64,000 bases of DNA from Luidia sarsii (GCA_949987565.1 OX465103.1:22921037-22985036), one strand, 5' to 3'. Counted from the stretch's first letter, positions 10,975 to 64,000 are shown. Notes: generated by a model not told the origin, from the letters alone. Program-made: numbers and translations.

Positions 10975-12600
10975 TGCGGAGGCAGGGGTGGATGGGTTAG
11001 GGGTATCAGTACCCAGGGCTCGGGAGGTGGTGGGATGGCGGTGATCTGCATTGGGGAGGCAGGGGTGGATGGGTTAGGGGTATCAGTACCCAGGGCTTGG
11101 GAGGTGGTGGGATGGCGGTAATCTGCATTGGGGAGGCAGGGGTGGATGGGTTAGGGGTATCAGTACCCAGGGCTTGGGAGGTGGTGGGATGGCGGTGATC
11201 TGCATTGGGGAGGCAGGGGTGGATGGGTAAGGGGTATCAGTACCCAGGGCTTGGGAGGTGGTGGGATGGCGGTAATCTGCATTGGGGAGGCAGGGGTGGA
11301 TGGGTTAGGGGTATCAGTACCCAGGGCTTGGGAGGTGGTGGGATGGCGGTGGTCTGCATTGGGGAGGCAGGGGTGGATGGGTAAGGGGTATCAGTATCCA
11401 GGGCTTGGGAGATGGTGGGATGGCAGTGATCTGCATTGGGGAGGCAGGGGTGATGGGTTAGGGGTATCAGTACCCAGGGCTTGGGAGGTGGTGGGATGGC
11501 GGTGATCTGCATTGGGGAGGCAGGGGTGATGGGTTAGGGGTATCAGTACCCAGGGCTTGGGAGGTGGTGGGATGGCGGTGGTCTGCATTGGGGAGGCAGG
11601 GGTGGATGGGTTAGGGGTATCAGTACCCAGGGCTTGGGAGGTGGTGGGATGGCGGTGATCTGCATTGGGGAGGCAGGGGTGGATGGGTAAGGGGTATCAG
11701 TACCCAGGGCTTGGGAGGTGGTGGGATGGCGGTGGTCTGCATTGGGGAGGCAGGGGTGGATGGGTTAGGGGTATCAGTACCCAGGGCTTGGGAGGTGGTG
11801 GGATGGCGGTGGTCTGCATTGGGGAGGCAGGGGTGGATGGGTAAGGGGTATCAGTACCCAGGGCTTGGGAGGTGGTGGGATGGCGGTGGTCTGCATTGGG
11901 GAGGCAGGGGTGGATGGGTTAGGGGTATCAGTACCCAGGGCTTGGGAGGTGGTGGGATGGCGGTGGTCTGCATTGGGGAGGCAGGGGTGGATGGGTTAGG
12001 GGTATCAGTACCCAGGGCTTGGGAGGTGGTGGGATGGCGGTGATCTGCATTGGGGAGGCAGGGGTGGATGGGTTAGGGGTATCAGTACCCAGGGCTTGAA
12101 AGGTGGTGGGATGGCGGTGATCTGCATTGGGGAGGCAGGGGTGGATGGGTTAGGGGTATCAGTATCCAGGGCTTGGGAGGTGGTGGGTTGGCGGTGATCT
12201 GCATTGGGGAGGCAGGGGTGGATGGGTAAGGGGTATCAGTACCCAGGGCTTGGGAGGTGGTGGGATGGCGGTGATCTGCATTGGGGAGGCAGGGGTGGAT
12301 GGGTTAGGGGTATCAGTATCCAGGGCTTGGGAGGTGGTGGGATGGCGGTAAACTGCATTGGGGAGGCAGGGGTGGATGGGTAAGGGGTATCAGTGCCCAG
12401 GGCTTGAAAGGTGGTGGGATGGCGGTGATCTGCATTGGGGAGGCAGGGGTGGATTGGTTAGGGGTATCAGTACCCAGGGCTTGGGAGGTGGTGGGATGGC
12501 GGTGGTCTGCATTGGGGAGGCAGGGGTGGATGGGTTAGGGGTATCAGTACCCAGGGCTTGGGAGGTGGTGGGATGGCGGTGATCTGCATAGGGGAGGCAG
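10975..12600. repeat. 77-bp minisatellite, about 21 copies
   Basis: Unit of 77 bases (one variant of 76) with landmarks GGTATCAGTACCCAGGGCTT, GGTGGTGGGATGGCGG and GGGGAGGCAGGGGTGGATGG. Spacing of TATCAG at 11004, 11081 and 11158 gives the period. Variants (GGGTTAGGG versus GGGTAAGGG, GGCTTGGGA versus GGCTTGAAA) are interspersed. Not a multiple of three, so not coding. Confidence 0.96.
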
Positions 12601-12896
12601 GTTTCCGGGCCATTTTTTTTTCGAGTGGGGATGAGAGGGAGATTTGAGTGGAACGAGACGGGGCGAGTTGTCGGGGGGATTTTGAAACTTCAGAAAATAG
12701 ACGGGAAGGGGGCGGCGGGGAGCCCCAGATGCTTCTGGTCGACCCTGTCGGACCGAAGGGCTCCACGGGAGGTGGTCCCAGTTGAGCTGGACGAAGTCGT
12801 CTCACTCGGGGAAGCAGAGGGAGTCATCCTACCCAGCCGAGCAGATGCCGGTGGTGACTACTTAGCTCCCGTTGGATGTTCTGAGGAGGTTGTTGT

Positions 12897-13167
12897 TGTG
12901 AGGAGGATGAGGAGGAGGAAGAGGAGGAGGAGGAAGAAGGGGATGAGTATGAGGAGTGGGAGGAGGAAGAGGATGAGGTGTAAGAGGAGAAAGAGGAGGA
13001 GGAGTTGGAGAAGGAGGAAGCCTAGGAGTAGGTGGAGGAGGAAGAGGAGTAGGAGGAGGAGGAAGAGGAAGAGGAGGAGAAGGGGGAGGAGGAAGAGTAA
13101 GAGGAGGAGAAGGGGGAGGAGGAGGAAGAAGATGAGGAGGAGAAGGAGGAAGAGGAGGAGAAGATTC
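12897..13167. repeat. GGA/GAG polypurine tract
   Basis: About 270 bases of GAGGAGGA-type sequence; open frames are compositional. Confidence 0.92.
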
Positions 13168-13169
13168 GT

Positions 13170-13335
13170 TTTGGCTCATGATCCGGATCGCGATCAAAAC
13201 TCCACCTTCTTTAGTTTCGATGGTAATGCGCGAACCAGTTACCGACGTAATGATCTCTCCAGTGCGAGGGTGTGACTGATCAAAGTCAAATACACAGCAC
13301 AACATTGAGCACATCGCAGGAGCCAGCAGTTCCAA
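13170..13335 (-). other. Short coding-like open frame, unassigned
   Basis: The minus frame reads CVFDFDQSHPRTGEIITSVT and then SRITIETKEGGVLIAIRI, which has mixed protein-like composition unlike the adjoining purine tract. No domain recognised, and no convincing splice sites or partner exons seen. May be an isolated exon or a transposon remnant. Confidence 0.2.
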
Positions 13336-13399
13336 AATCTACAACGTTCCTTTACTATATCATGATTCTCAGTTACAATTATGTTGGAGTAGATGTAGC

Positions 13400-15850
13400 G
13401 CCAAAGACAGACGGGCCAACCTAGCCAGCAGTGAACAATAGCATGCCCGCTTTTCTTTCTGCATTCAAACCTCCCCTGCCCCTACAGCGAGAACAAACCC
13501 AGTACCTAGTATCAGATTGGAACCAGTTCCAACCCCCCCCCTCTCGGGTTTCACCCCAACATCGTCTGCCCACCTCAGAGATTCCTTGGTAAGCGGGTTG
13601 ATCCATCTGCTTCGGTATAAAGTGAGTAACTAGGGTATAGAACTCGAAAGATAAACAAAAATATCGTATGATGCTTACTGACCGGAAAGTCATGAACAAA
13701 ATATACAGATCATAGGATGACAACAATAGAGGGAAGGCCCTTATCAAAATAATGGCCGCCATGTACTTGAAATAATTATGTTTACCCCCAACCGGGACCT
13801 TTGAAAATGGTGGTCATGGTTTCAGAAATGGTACAACAAAGAGTGAAGATTAAAAAAAAGGAATATACATCAACGGTAAATATCGTACATGTTATTAAAA
13901 GATATATAATTATGCAAACAGGCTTAAAACTTAATATCTGCTATCCAAATACAATGTACTGTACTAAATATTGAAGAATCTTACGGAGTAAGTGGTGCCT
14001 GCAAACTTTACAAAGAAAACTGTTTCTCAGCCAATTGTTTTCACGGTCGAACCGTGGCAGCGTGTAACGGTAAAACTGGCGTTGGCGCCTTCTAAGTCCA
14101 AGGGATCTGTGGAAGTCTCAACCACAACACTACAACCTCGCACGTTCAATAGGGTCATCATGAGCATACATTGGTTCCACGCCGCAACAACAGTGTAATT
14201 CTTTACAGGGAACCTGGGATCCCCCATTGCACGTGCAAGGTTGTGGTCTTGTGGTTGGTCTTCATTCGTCTGTCCTGTTATATTACTCGGATAATCACAT
14301 GGCGAGTGCGTGCAAGAAATAGTTTTGGCCATTATTTTCACCACAGTGGCGGATTTTGTAATGGCTATGGCTTCAGATCACACACAAACCCATAGAACCA
14401 GCCTCATTTGCGGCTCCATGCGATGCACATAGATCCGCTGGTTAGTCCCCGCCGTTAGCCCGTGTTTTGGGACACGAAGGCCGTGTCCGAATAGATTGGC
14501 TGCGGCTAGAGGTAACACGCATTCCTATGGGAACTGGCTACGACCGCTTGTTGACGACTTCCCTAGACTCGTATGTAATTTCAAGCCGTAGCCAATAAAT
14601 TCTGACGCCGCCTAACTTCCCTTCGGAATGAATGTGTGCGCTTATGGATCAACAGACTTTGGCTGAAAATGGGTGTGCAGAAAAATTAAAAATCGAAAAT
14701 AAAAAAGTAACAAAGTTTGCTTGTTAAAGACCTTACCGAGCAACGGCTACTGAATAACCAGAACCGGTCCAGACTCGATAGGGATGATTGCTTCTGTGAC
14801 ATGAATCTGGTATTGTATGGCAATAGTGCATGTCAAATTATCTTGTCTTTCAAAATGACGAGAATCCGGCATCTAACAGATTGGACGCTGAGGGCGCTAA
14901 GCAGCATTTTAGGCTTTTCCCCAAAAGTTACTCAATGAATTCACATAAAGTTATAGTTACATAGAACCCCCAAACCTTTACACAGATGGTTATTGGAAAT
15001 GAATAAATAAAATAAAATGGAAAAACAAAATCAAGAACATTTCCCGAATATAAATATACTCTTCCACAAGACGGTATAATGTACTAAAAAATGTCGATGG
15101 TACTAAGGACAGCGTGGAATAGGTTTCCAAATAAAACCAAAATGGTTAAGATAGTTGAGCTGCTCAAGGTACGTAGTTCTAATATGAAAAAGTACCCACA
15201 CTACATTAACTATATTAAAATATAGGGGGGGGGGGGGTCCCTCTTCTTCGGGTGGTTGACCAGTGTGGAGAAAATGGTTACCAAGGAAACACAAATACAT
15301 TGGAGACAAGGAAAATACAGATGCTTCTGACAAAGTACTTTCTCGCCCCTCCCCCCAACCCCCCCCCCCCAAAAAAAGAGAAGAAAAATCCATCAATCTT
15401 TCAATATATTCCTCGGTCATTTTACAGGACTATATTTCACTTGATGCTGAGAAGAAAAAGCAAGATTTTGTTATACCAAATGGGTTTAACTCTTAAAGAC
15501 ATTATTGCAACTTGGAGGTCGTTCGCCTTCAGCGCTTCCTACCAAGAGCTACGGAGGCCTGTACAAGACACCTTTTGTTTTCTCTCTGCATTCCCCCTAT
15601 ATCATTTTCAATTAACCGAAATACACCGAACTAACAACAAAGAAAGAAAAACACCGCGAACTATAGACAACGATGTTATTAAGTGAACACTGATTTGGCC
15701 TATTTGGTTCAAAGGACTACCCAGGTGGTAAAGCCTACTCATCTTAGATGCATTGTTCTGCGTGAACTCTCAGAGTAGCCTACGGGGGAAATGCTTCACT
15801 AATTGAAATGTGAGAATGGTTATCATTTTGTCTATAATAAGCTCTAATCA
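13400..15850. other. Intergenic region left of the large gene
   Basis: Mostly AT-rich. Between 14027 and 14200 both strands are open; the minus frame reads NYTVVAAWNQCMLMMTLLNV and then VVVETSTDPLDLEGANASFT, with no recognised domain. C/A homopolymer runs near 15225 and 15360. No gene supported. Confidence 0.4.
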
Positions 15851-15877
15851 TTTTTCCCCATTCTGTTTTTGTTTTTC

Positions 15878-15883
15878 TTTAAT
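15878..15883 (-). terminator. Candidate polyadenylation signal ATTAAA
   Basis: First ATTAAA-type hexamer downstream of the stop codon on the minus strand, about 300 bases into the 3' region. It would make a 3' UTR of around 320 bases that includes a His-codon-like CAC/ATC repeat. No AATAAA is seen between it and the stop. Confidence 0.3.
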
Positions 15884-16034
15884 TGAGGATGGTGATGGGC
15901 AAGCCATGAAAGATGGACTTTAAGATTCCGATTCTGCGTAAGCGGATGGAAATTGAAGCTTTGAGGGTAATCAGAGGGTGCAGGATTGCACTGGGAATCC
16001 TTCCGGCGTAATCCTTCCAGCCCTTTCTTGTTCA

Positions 16035-16150
16035 GCTGACGGTGGCGGTCATGGTGGTGATGGCTGTGATGGTGGTGATGGTGGTGATGGTGGTTAGGGT
16101 GGTGCCGGCCATTGGTGATGGTCGTGCTGGTGATGGTGGTGTTAGAGTGG
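16035..16150. repeat. GGTGAT/GGTGGT simple repeat in the gene's 3' UTR region
   Basis: Degenerate trinucleotide and hexanucleotide repeat just downstream of the stop codon of the large gene. The minus strand reads as a run of CAC/CAT. It looks like an untranslated microsatellite. Confidence 0.75.
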
Positions 16151-16178
16151 GGGCGGTGCATGACAGCTGTCGGTCGGT

Positions 16179-57285
<41,107 letters not shown>

Positions 57286-57311
57286 TTTTTCTTCGCGGTG
57301 GATGTCGCGAA

Positions 57312-57349
57312 ATAAGTTGATGGTCGAAAAGTCTCACCGGTTATAAGTT
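57312..57349 (-). promoter_or_regulatory. Candidate core promoter with TATA-like box
   Basis: On the minus strand ACTTATAACCGG (TATA-like, 57340-57347) lies about 60 bases before the ATG. A start site some 25-30 bases downstream would give a 5' untranslated leader of roughly 30 bases. No transcript evidence; a leader intron with a more distant promoter is equally possible. Confidence 0.3.
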
Positions 57350-58329
57350 TCACACGCTCGCACTCTTAACGATCGGATTGGAGAAAGGTGATTGTGGTTA
57401 TCAGCCCGCCAGAGTCGTACACTCCATGCCAAAGACTTCCGAAACTCTGGCTCGCAATGCCTTCTGCATTAGTCAGAGTTAAGTTGAAAATGAAATGGGT
57501 GTAGGCCCCTTTTGTCGTAGATGCGGACGGTCCGCTGGGTGCGGACAAAGGGAATTTTGGGGCTGTTTTTTTTTTTTCATTTTATTTTTTGGTCTGACCT
57601 CTGCGTGCATTGATGTGATGGAGGGGGGGGGGGGTGCTATCCTCGCTTTCGACTCAACAACAACACAGCCAAGTTCTGGAATGGGCGCACACACGTACAC
57701 CGGGGCGCGATGGGAACCGACTGAGTGTGTGGGTTGGCAATCGTCAACGAAGCGCGAACTGGAAAAAAGACCCCGCAAAACCCTGTTTACGAAGTTGGGC
57801 GACGAAGTCACGACTCACGTCGACAAAGGAAAGGCAACTTCTAATAAGTGCACGAGCGCATAGGCTATACGACCTTCCAGTAATTCGACTTTCCTTCCAT
57901 AATGCGAATGCCTTTGTAGGATACGAGCAGAGATCGTTTTGACTTAGGCCTATGGGTCATTCCGTGGAATGGCGGATTTGATTAAATACAAAAGAAAAAT
58001 CCGTTTTTGTTTACGGGTGGTGACCGGAGACCAAGCGTTTTGGGTCAGTTTTTAAGGGACGTGCTTAGTCCAAAGCTCTAGGTCTATACTGTAGTATAAG
58101 CCGCAGTATTCCTGCTTGGTTTATGTGTATGTCACCCAAATGCTTTCAAATTTGGCACTAATAGCTTATAAACTATACTTCACATATAAAAACATACATA
58201 CAATTGACCAGTCTGTTTCAAGGGGGGGGGGGGTCCATTTAGGGTTTTCATATTTTGATTCATGTATTTCGTTCATAATTTCATGTAATATAGGCCGCGC
58301 CCAAGGGCATAGCACGACGGCTGAAACAT

Positions 58330-58690
58330 ACGTCGAAGTTGAAGCTTTGGTTGTCATATCAAAACAGAGGGATATGCTTCTCCAACACCGAATCTTAAAG
58401 CCTCATTATTTCAATGGCTTGTATTTTGAAATGGACGAAAAGAAAATGGAGACAAAGCTGGAGTCCAAACCCGAGCCGGGTTTTGGGAAACGCAGTGGCT
58501 GTTGTTACGGCAGTCGTCCGTGTGGTTCCCTGACTTCACAGTATTTGTTCAGCATTGCAGGCTGGTTGAACCAGTCTATTAGCTGATAGTCTGGTTCCAA
58601 GAGCTAAACGTCCAGACAAATACTGTGAAGTCAGGGAACCACATGGACGACTGCCGTAACAACAGCCACTGCGTTTGGGAAAAGGCCCCC
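58330..58690. mobile_element. Family-3 MITE, copy 4 (partial, interrupted)
   Basis: GAAGTTGAAGCTTTGG and GGAGACAAAGCTGGAG, then GAGCCGGGTTTTGGGAAA at the right end, match family 3. The right end is split by the hairpin at 58491-58673. Confidence 0.65.
58491..58673. mobile_element. 183-bp hairpin element with 9-bp target duplication
   Basis: Arms CGCAGTGGCTGTTGTTACGG and CCGTAACAACAGCCACTGCG continue for about 60 bases with few mismatches. TTTGGGAAA is repeated directly at 58482-58490 and 58674-58682. Nine-base duplications are typical of Mutator-like elements. Confidence 0.85.
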
Positions 58691-59339
58691 CCCCTGCATC
58701 CAAACACGGCATGACCCAGCGTTGCGCGAAATTTGGGCGTATATATCACCGTCGTACAACAAACAGACAACTTTTAACAACCCTCGTGCAATAGAACGTC
58801 ACAGTGAGCTATCATAATGGCCGCCCATACATTGTTCCGCTTCAACGGTTTTGTGATGTTTTGATTATTCGTGGCAAACCTTTTTTTTTCACGCGCGATG
58901 CCGTTATGGCGATGACGTGAGTCGACGATGGGCGTGGGGCTGCAGACGATTGTTTTGGTGCAGCGGTTCCCGCCTGTAGGCTACATGAGAATCAACATTG
59001 ACATAACAAGCAGGGGAAACATGTCCGCTTGATTTAAGCCTTGGAGGAAAAATAAATTGTCTCCCGAACTGTGCGTGAGTCAGCCTGCCGTCGGCTTTCA
59101 ACGGGCCTTCCGATGCGAACACGCAACTGTGCTGACTGGCTGGCAGCTCGGTGGGCACAGTCGGATTCCACTCGTCTCTACCCCCCCCCCCCCCGAGTCC
59201 GAGTCCGAGTGGACTCCGAGCATCTGATCTACCCAGCCCTTAGATGAGATATATAACAGGACCGACATATGACGCTCAACCACCGTCGTGCTATGCTGGT
59301 ACCACGTAAATTGTGTGGGAACTATACAAGGACGTGTTT

Positions 59340-59510
59340 AGTAAACCAGCGTAGGTTAGGCTTAGGGCGTTACAGTTATAGAGTTAGAGTTTGGGATGGG
59401 TTAGCGTTAGTGATAGAGTTAGGATTAGGATTAGGGTTAGCTTTAGGGTTGTTAGGATTAGGATTAGGGTTAAGGTTAGGATTAAGGTTGTTTGGGTTGG
59501 GGGAGGCCTC
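59340..59510. repeat. Degenerate TTAGGG-like repeat
   Basis: GTTAGGATTAGGATTAGGGTT-type sequence with GTTAGAG and GGTTAAGG variants, about 170 bases. Confidence 0.8.
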
Positions 59511-59597
59511 AGCAAAACCTGGCTTTGCACATGCGCACTTATAGCTTAGCCATGGTGGTTAAGTGTCATACGTCGTGACGCATATAATATGCCTCCT

Positions 59598-59978
59598 TAA
59601 AGCCCCTACACAACATTGGTCGAGGTCAAAGAAAAGCATCCATACGTTGTCTGATCCAACATAATTATGCATGAAATAGCACACCTGTGAAAATTTCAGC
59701 TCAATCCGCCAACAGAGTATCGATAAAATCGTGAAAACCGCTTCATTTGTTTCGCGAAAATGCAGCATTCAACGCCGTACTGTTCCCAAAAATAGTTTAG
59801 ATCTCGGTGAGACGTAAACTATTTCTTTTACTCATTTCTCCCAAATTACAACATTTTAGGCAGAAATATTTCAGTGAGAGGTTTCTACTATAACCATCTT
59901 CAAATTGTATAAGATTCATGTAAATCTGTGAACATTTCTGTTTTTCGATCTTACCAATGTTGTGTAGGGGCTTTAAAT
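59598..59978. mobile_element. Family-2 MITE, copy 4
   Basis: Ends TTAAAGCCCCTACACAACAT and ATGTTGTGTAGGGGCTTTAA are near-perfect inverted repeats. Interior matches 1685-2055 in reverse. The best-preserved copy of this subtype. Confidence 0.85.
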
Positions 59979-60237
59979 GGTGGCCTTCCCAAAATAGTCA
60001 ACTTATAGTCTTTGCCGGGGCGGGGGCGCCAGTCAGAAGCAATTCCACTATTAACTGCCGTATATCTCCAGGGATCACGCCCCCGCTTTCATTCAGATGC
60101 AAACAACCAATTATAAGCCTGGCTAGGGCAGCTCGTGGATCATCCCTCTCTACCTCCATGCACAAAGTGAATGCAGCTTTTCCAATCCGTCAAACAAACA
60201 AAGGGGAAACAAGACTGGGAACGTTTGAACAAATTTA

Positions 60238-60345
60238 AACATTGCCAAAGAAAACGTTGGACCGGGACTTGAACCCGAGACCTCTGGATGAACGTACCGG
60301 TGCTCTTCCATCTGAGCTATATCCAGCCCTTAGATGGTGGCCTTC
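60238..60345 (-). mobile_element. tRNA-derived SINE-like copy, reverse orientation
   Basis: The minus strand has A box TAGCTCAGATGG and B box GGTTCAAGTCC, both close to the Pol III consensus, with the flank CCATCTAAGGGCTGG shared with 21140-21300. The stem ends do not pair. Confidence 0.7.
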
Positions 60346-60428
60346 GTTTCTTCATTCTAAGAGTTACTTCCAAACACGCAAAAACAGGGACAGGAACCAT
60401 CTTGCACGCAGCCGCAACCCTCCAGGTC

Positions 60429-60925
60429 TTGATTCGTGGCTCATTCGTTTATTATGATTTTTTTTGTACAATAATTTTTGTATAAATTATACAGAACTAA
60501 GCCTAGAAGGCGGCAGCTATTGCTCAACTACGAAACCTACTATTGTGCAGCACCATAAAGATACGAAAAAAAGAAGAATGACACAGATCAGACATGTATA
60601 TGCGCACCTTTAAACGGCGCACAAATTTGAAGAAAACAATACATTGTAGTAAAAGTAGCATTTGTGGGATATTTTTTTTTTTTTAAGAGGGGAAAGTAGG
60701 GAAAAGCCGAAGAAGAAATGAGATGACTCGGCCAGCCCATCCTTAAATCCCACACAATTTCATATACACGGAGGCACCTACCCCCTTTGCACGCTTTGGA
60801 ATTGTTCTAGACTTGATTCGTAGCTCATTCGATCTTCATTATTCTTTTGTACAACAATTTTTTTGTTTGTATAAATTATACAGAACTAAGGCTAGAAGGC
60901 AGCGGCTATTGCTCCACTACCCAAA
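60429..60925. repeat. Pair of direct repeats of about 115 bp
   Basis: 60429-60550 and 60812-60925 share GATTCGTGGCTCATTCG, TATAAATTATACAGAACTAA and GGCTATTGCTC blocks, 383 bases apart. An unidentified dispersed or tandem duplication. Confidence 0.7.
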
Positions 60926-60929
60926 AAAA

Positions 60930-61655
60930 AAAGTATCATGTGCAGCACCATAAAACAGACAAGAAAAGAGACTACCACTAGGCGGACATTTTGTTTTTGG
61001 AACACGCACAAAATAAACAGTTCGTGAGCAGACGGTGGATTAAAACCGTTGGGTGGTTGACTGGAAGATAAAGGTTGACATGGTTGACAGACTAGTTACT
61101 GCCGAATAGGGCAGGTTTGGTATAGGACAGGACATACATGCCGGCCCTTTAGCCTGCAACATTCTTATGTGTCATTTGGTTTGCGATCCGGATATTAGAA
61201 AGACCGTAGACTTGAATAACACAGTTTCAATTGGACACCTCGAACAGCAAGTCCACTTTTCCATTCAGCAAAACAAGATGGCGTCAAGAGTAAAAAAAAA
61301 AAAAAGGGAATTGTTTGCTTCAAAAAGACACTATGTATGAATGGATGTGTGGTGGGTGCAATTCTGGCATAGGCCCCTCTCTGACTTCATCGGTAACGGC
61401 TTCAAAGTACGCACTTTTCAGAGAAAAATTGATATTTCTCGCCGCGATGGCCAATGTATTCGGTCGAGGTCATCAACCGACAAGCAGTATAGCTGGACCA
61501 GTTCTTAATCCAGCAATAGAAGTCTCGTGCCGGAACGGTGGAAACACTATCGGGAAGAGTTATCGGGGTTCGGCTGTGTGATGCGTTTACGCAGCGTGCC
61601 CGGTAATTGCTGATTATACACTGCAAATGGGTATTCCAGTTACTTGGTTATGACC
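60930..61655. other. No gene seen
   Basis: Upstream flank of the large gene; an 88-codon plus frame near 61315 has no recognised domain. Confidence 0.4.
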
Positions 61656-61659
61656 GGGA

Positions 61660-62032
61660 CGCGTATTTTATTCCCAGGATGGGAAAGGCCACCATTAACA
61701 TAAACGCGCGCTATTGGTTGCAAGTCTATCCAGACATGGTGAATTATTCATGATATTTTTGCACACGGGCATCTTTAATACCACACGCTTGTGGTGTAGA
61801 ATACACTTGTATAGTTACATTATGTATATAGGACTACACTGGACATGTACATGTACATGTACACATTGTAGGCCTACATGTACACCGTACATGTACTCAA
61901 ATCACGATTTGGGTGGGTAATTGGAATGATTTTCATGAATAATTCACCATGCGTCGACAAAATGCAACCAATAGCGTGCCTTTATGATAATGTTGGCCTT
62001 TCCAGTCCTGGAAGAAAAAAAATACGCGACCG
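61660..62032. mobile_element. Foldback element with about 95-base arms
   Basis: Arms pair GGAAAGGCCACCATTA with TAATGTTGGCCTTTCC (imperfect), GCTATTGGTTGCA with TGCAACCAATAGC, and CATGGTGAATTATTCATGA with TCATGAATAATTCACCATG. The loop contains TGTACA-rich palindromes. Confidence 0.8.
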
Positions 62033-62034
62033 CG

Positions 62035-64000
62035 GCAGGCACCGTACTACTCCGTAGAGTTTTTAACCCCGGACTCAATCTAGCCGCGTCCATGGATCCA
62101 GCCACAGCCAAGGCCCAATCAGGGAGGCTTGTTAACAGCAACGCCTATAAACAACCACGTGCGTTTTTCATTGAAGAGATTCAATATCTCACCAAAGATG
62201 ATTAAAACACATGGCACGCCCCCTATTCAGACCGAAAGTGTACACTCATTTGCTACAGAGATAATGTTGAATAAGGCCGAATATTACTGCAGACAAAAAG
62301 GCAAGGAACCCTGTGTAGTATTTAGATCTTAAATATAGCAAAATGTTAACCCCCCAAAATAACAATAATAAATAGCGGATCACACCACACGTAAGATACA
62401 AAAATAACCCCTTTTCTTAACGTGTGTGGTTGCAACGACCGGTTAAACATTGCAGACCGGTGATTTGGGGTATCTTTGAAAATCGGAACTTCAGCATCAG
62501 CTTACATGCTTATTTAAGGTCATCATAGCGTCCTCATGAATGTAGCCAACTCGTTGACACAATGCAATCCGTTATGACAAAATGCAGCTTAAAGTTTTAG
62601 GCACATCTTAAAAGGTGTTGAGTAGATGGGCCTATTGCAAGGTTCTGGGTGCGGCGAAGGCAACGTGATCTTCTTGTCAAACCAGTAGTCACACAAGAAT
62701 TGGCACCGAAAGTTAAATAGCAAAATAACAACAGTTCCAAGGGTATACACAGAAAATACATAAACAAAATGTGGAGCCTTCTTTCTGTATCCTAGAATAC
62801 CCGTCCCAGTCTGCCTTTCAATGCCACGGTGGGGATGAGAAGGCTTGTCGTGGGCAGATGTATTGCAAAGATCTGGCATTCCCCATAGTATTGATGTGAT
62901 ACACACTGAGAGATGAACGCGAACGCAAGTTTGTTCGTAATTCACACCCGTGAAAAGCTAGGCGTTCACACACCTATTTGATCAAGGCTGGATTTCACAA
63001 AGCCTTATGACGCATCGTAACTCGGCTTACGATGGAAAACCCATCGTAGGTTGGGATGGGCAATGTTGTTTCCGTGCACCGTTCTTCGTCTTGCGATTGA
63101 CCGTCAAATGCAAGTTACGATGACTTGGATGAAATGGACCGCAGCTCTACCAAAGTCGTATGGGACATTGTACGCGTTTCTATGTCAAGGACGCAAGCCG
63201 GACGTGCATTACGGACATGCGTTACTATTATTTTCTACACGGCGACACGCCTGTTGAAAACATACTGCCTGAAAACGAGTTCTCCTCACACAGGCTCAAG
63301 TAGACAGAAATAAAAACAAAAATGACCTCAAAAGTAAATTATATTATTTGGTCAATGCCTGACAAAAAAAACAGAAAAGGGGAAATGTGTGCCACGGGCC
63401 CAATTCGCACCTTAAGTTATTGTCCAATAGCACGAGCAGTCAGAGTGAGTCTGGCTGTGATGTCGTTGAATCGGCCCATGTTTCCTCGTTTCAACCCGGT
63501 CACCAAATCAGTGGCGGGGATCGGGAGCGGACTGGCAAAGTAGACTGGAAATCAGGTATCTGACGGAGAAACCGAGGGGAAATTGAACGGACAAAGGAAT
63601 CTGCGCAAGAGCCGCCTACCAAACCAGGGTTCGGGACCACAGCATCGGGGGCATTACCGGACCGCACTCAGTAATCCCAGCTCCTATTAACGAAGAACGT
63701 GCACTCTTCTTAAAATACGTAACGAAAGCACTCGCTATCAATACTTTATGAGGTAGGCTCACGTGTGTCCGTAAAGCAGTAAACTTAATAGTACAATTAA
63801 ACCATAAACTGGAAGCTTGCGACTCGGCTGGAAAGTGAAAAACAAAATAATAACTAACATCTCAGTGCTGCTCTGTTCGGAATAGTTCACTTTTGTAGTT
63901 ATAAAAAGAGAAAAGATAAATAAAATCACCTAAAATATGTCTTTGGTCGTTATACTTTTTTTTGCTTACAAGATACTGATTACTTTTTTATCTTTTTTTT
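62035..64000. other. No gene seen at right edge
   Basis: Mixed sequence. 62988-63050 is a solitary reverse relative of the 66-bp satellite (GATTTCACAAAGCCTTATGA). Short frames only. Confidence 0.45.

Noticed and set aside
14027..14344. Extra C-terminal exon of the EGF gene, or an avidin-like tail as in fibropellins
   Set aside because: Exon 33 already gives a stop in phase, and this frame shows no avidin-type motif.

Overview
The window is animal (metazoan) nuclear DNA, not bacterial. It shows a 41 kb split gene with GT-AG introns, TA-flanked MITEs, tRNA-derived SINE-like copies, LINE and Penelope-like retroelement fragments, and very many simple-sequence arrays. The repeat mix and the EGF-rich secreted protein would suit a marine invertebrate such as an echinoderm, hemichordate, cephalochordate or lophotrochozoan. 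I cannot name the species from the sequence.

One gene dominates and lies on the minus strand from 57285 (ATG) to 16179 (stop). I rebuilt it by hand as 33 coding exons with consistent splice phases: 4098 nt, 1365 residues plus stop. It encodes a signal peptide, a Reeler domain split over exons 1-3, 29 EGF repeats with exactly one exon each (exons 4-32, all phase 1-1), and a last exon giving a short hydrophobic C-terminus that ends at Leu-Trp-stop, as in GPI-anchor signals. The EGF exons form families that arose by tandem duplication. Exons 5-11 are a 123-nt family with one dead copy between exons 6 and 7. Exons 16-25 are two interleaved 117-nt families whose introns were copied with them. Exons 23 and 24 are identical over all 117 nt.

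The introns hold the second theme. They contain long pentanucleotide arrays, (CCTAA)n and (CCCAA)n, next to the duplicated exons; a pure (GGAGA)n array of about 490 bp; a 132-bp minisatellite; a 66-bp satellite; and several inverted-repeat elements. A 3' fragment of a Penelope-like element with a GIY-YIG endonuclease domain sits inside one (CCTAA)n array. Its 3' tail recurs elsewhere, once with a clear 15-bp target duplication, and carries a conserved stem-loop followed by GAAACGTC.

The left flank (1-15.8 kb) has no gene I can support. It holds GA-rich tracts, an AAGC-type array, a 77-bp minisatellite of about 21 copies, a decayed LINE endonuclease and two MITEs. The right flank (57.4-64 kb) has MITEs, a hairpin element with a 9-bp target duplication, a SINE-like copy and degenerate TTAGGG-like repeats. 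Most long open frames in the window are by-products of low-complexity arrays and are not annotated as genes.
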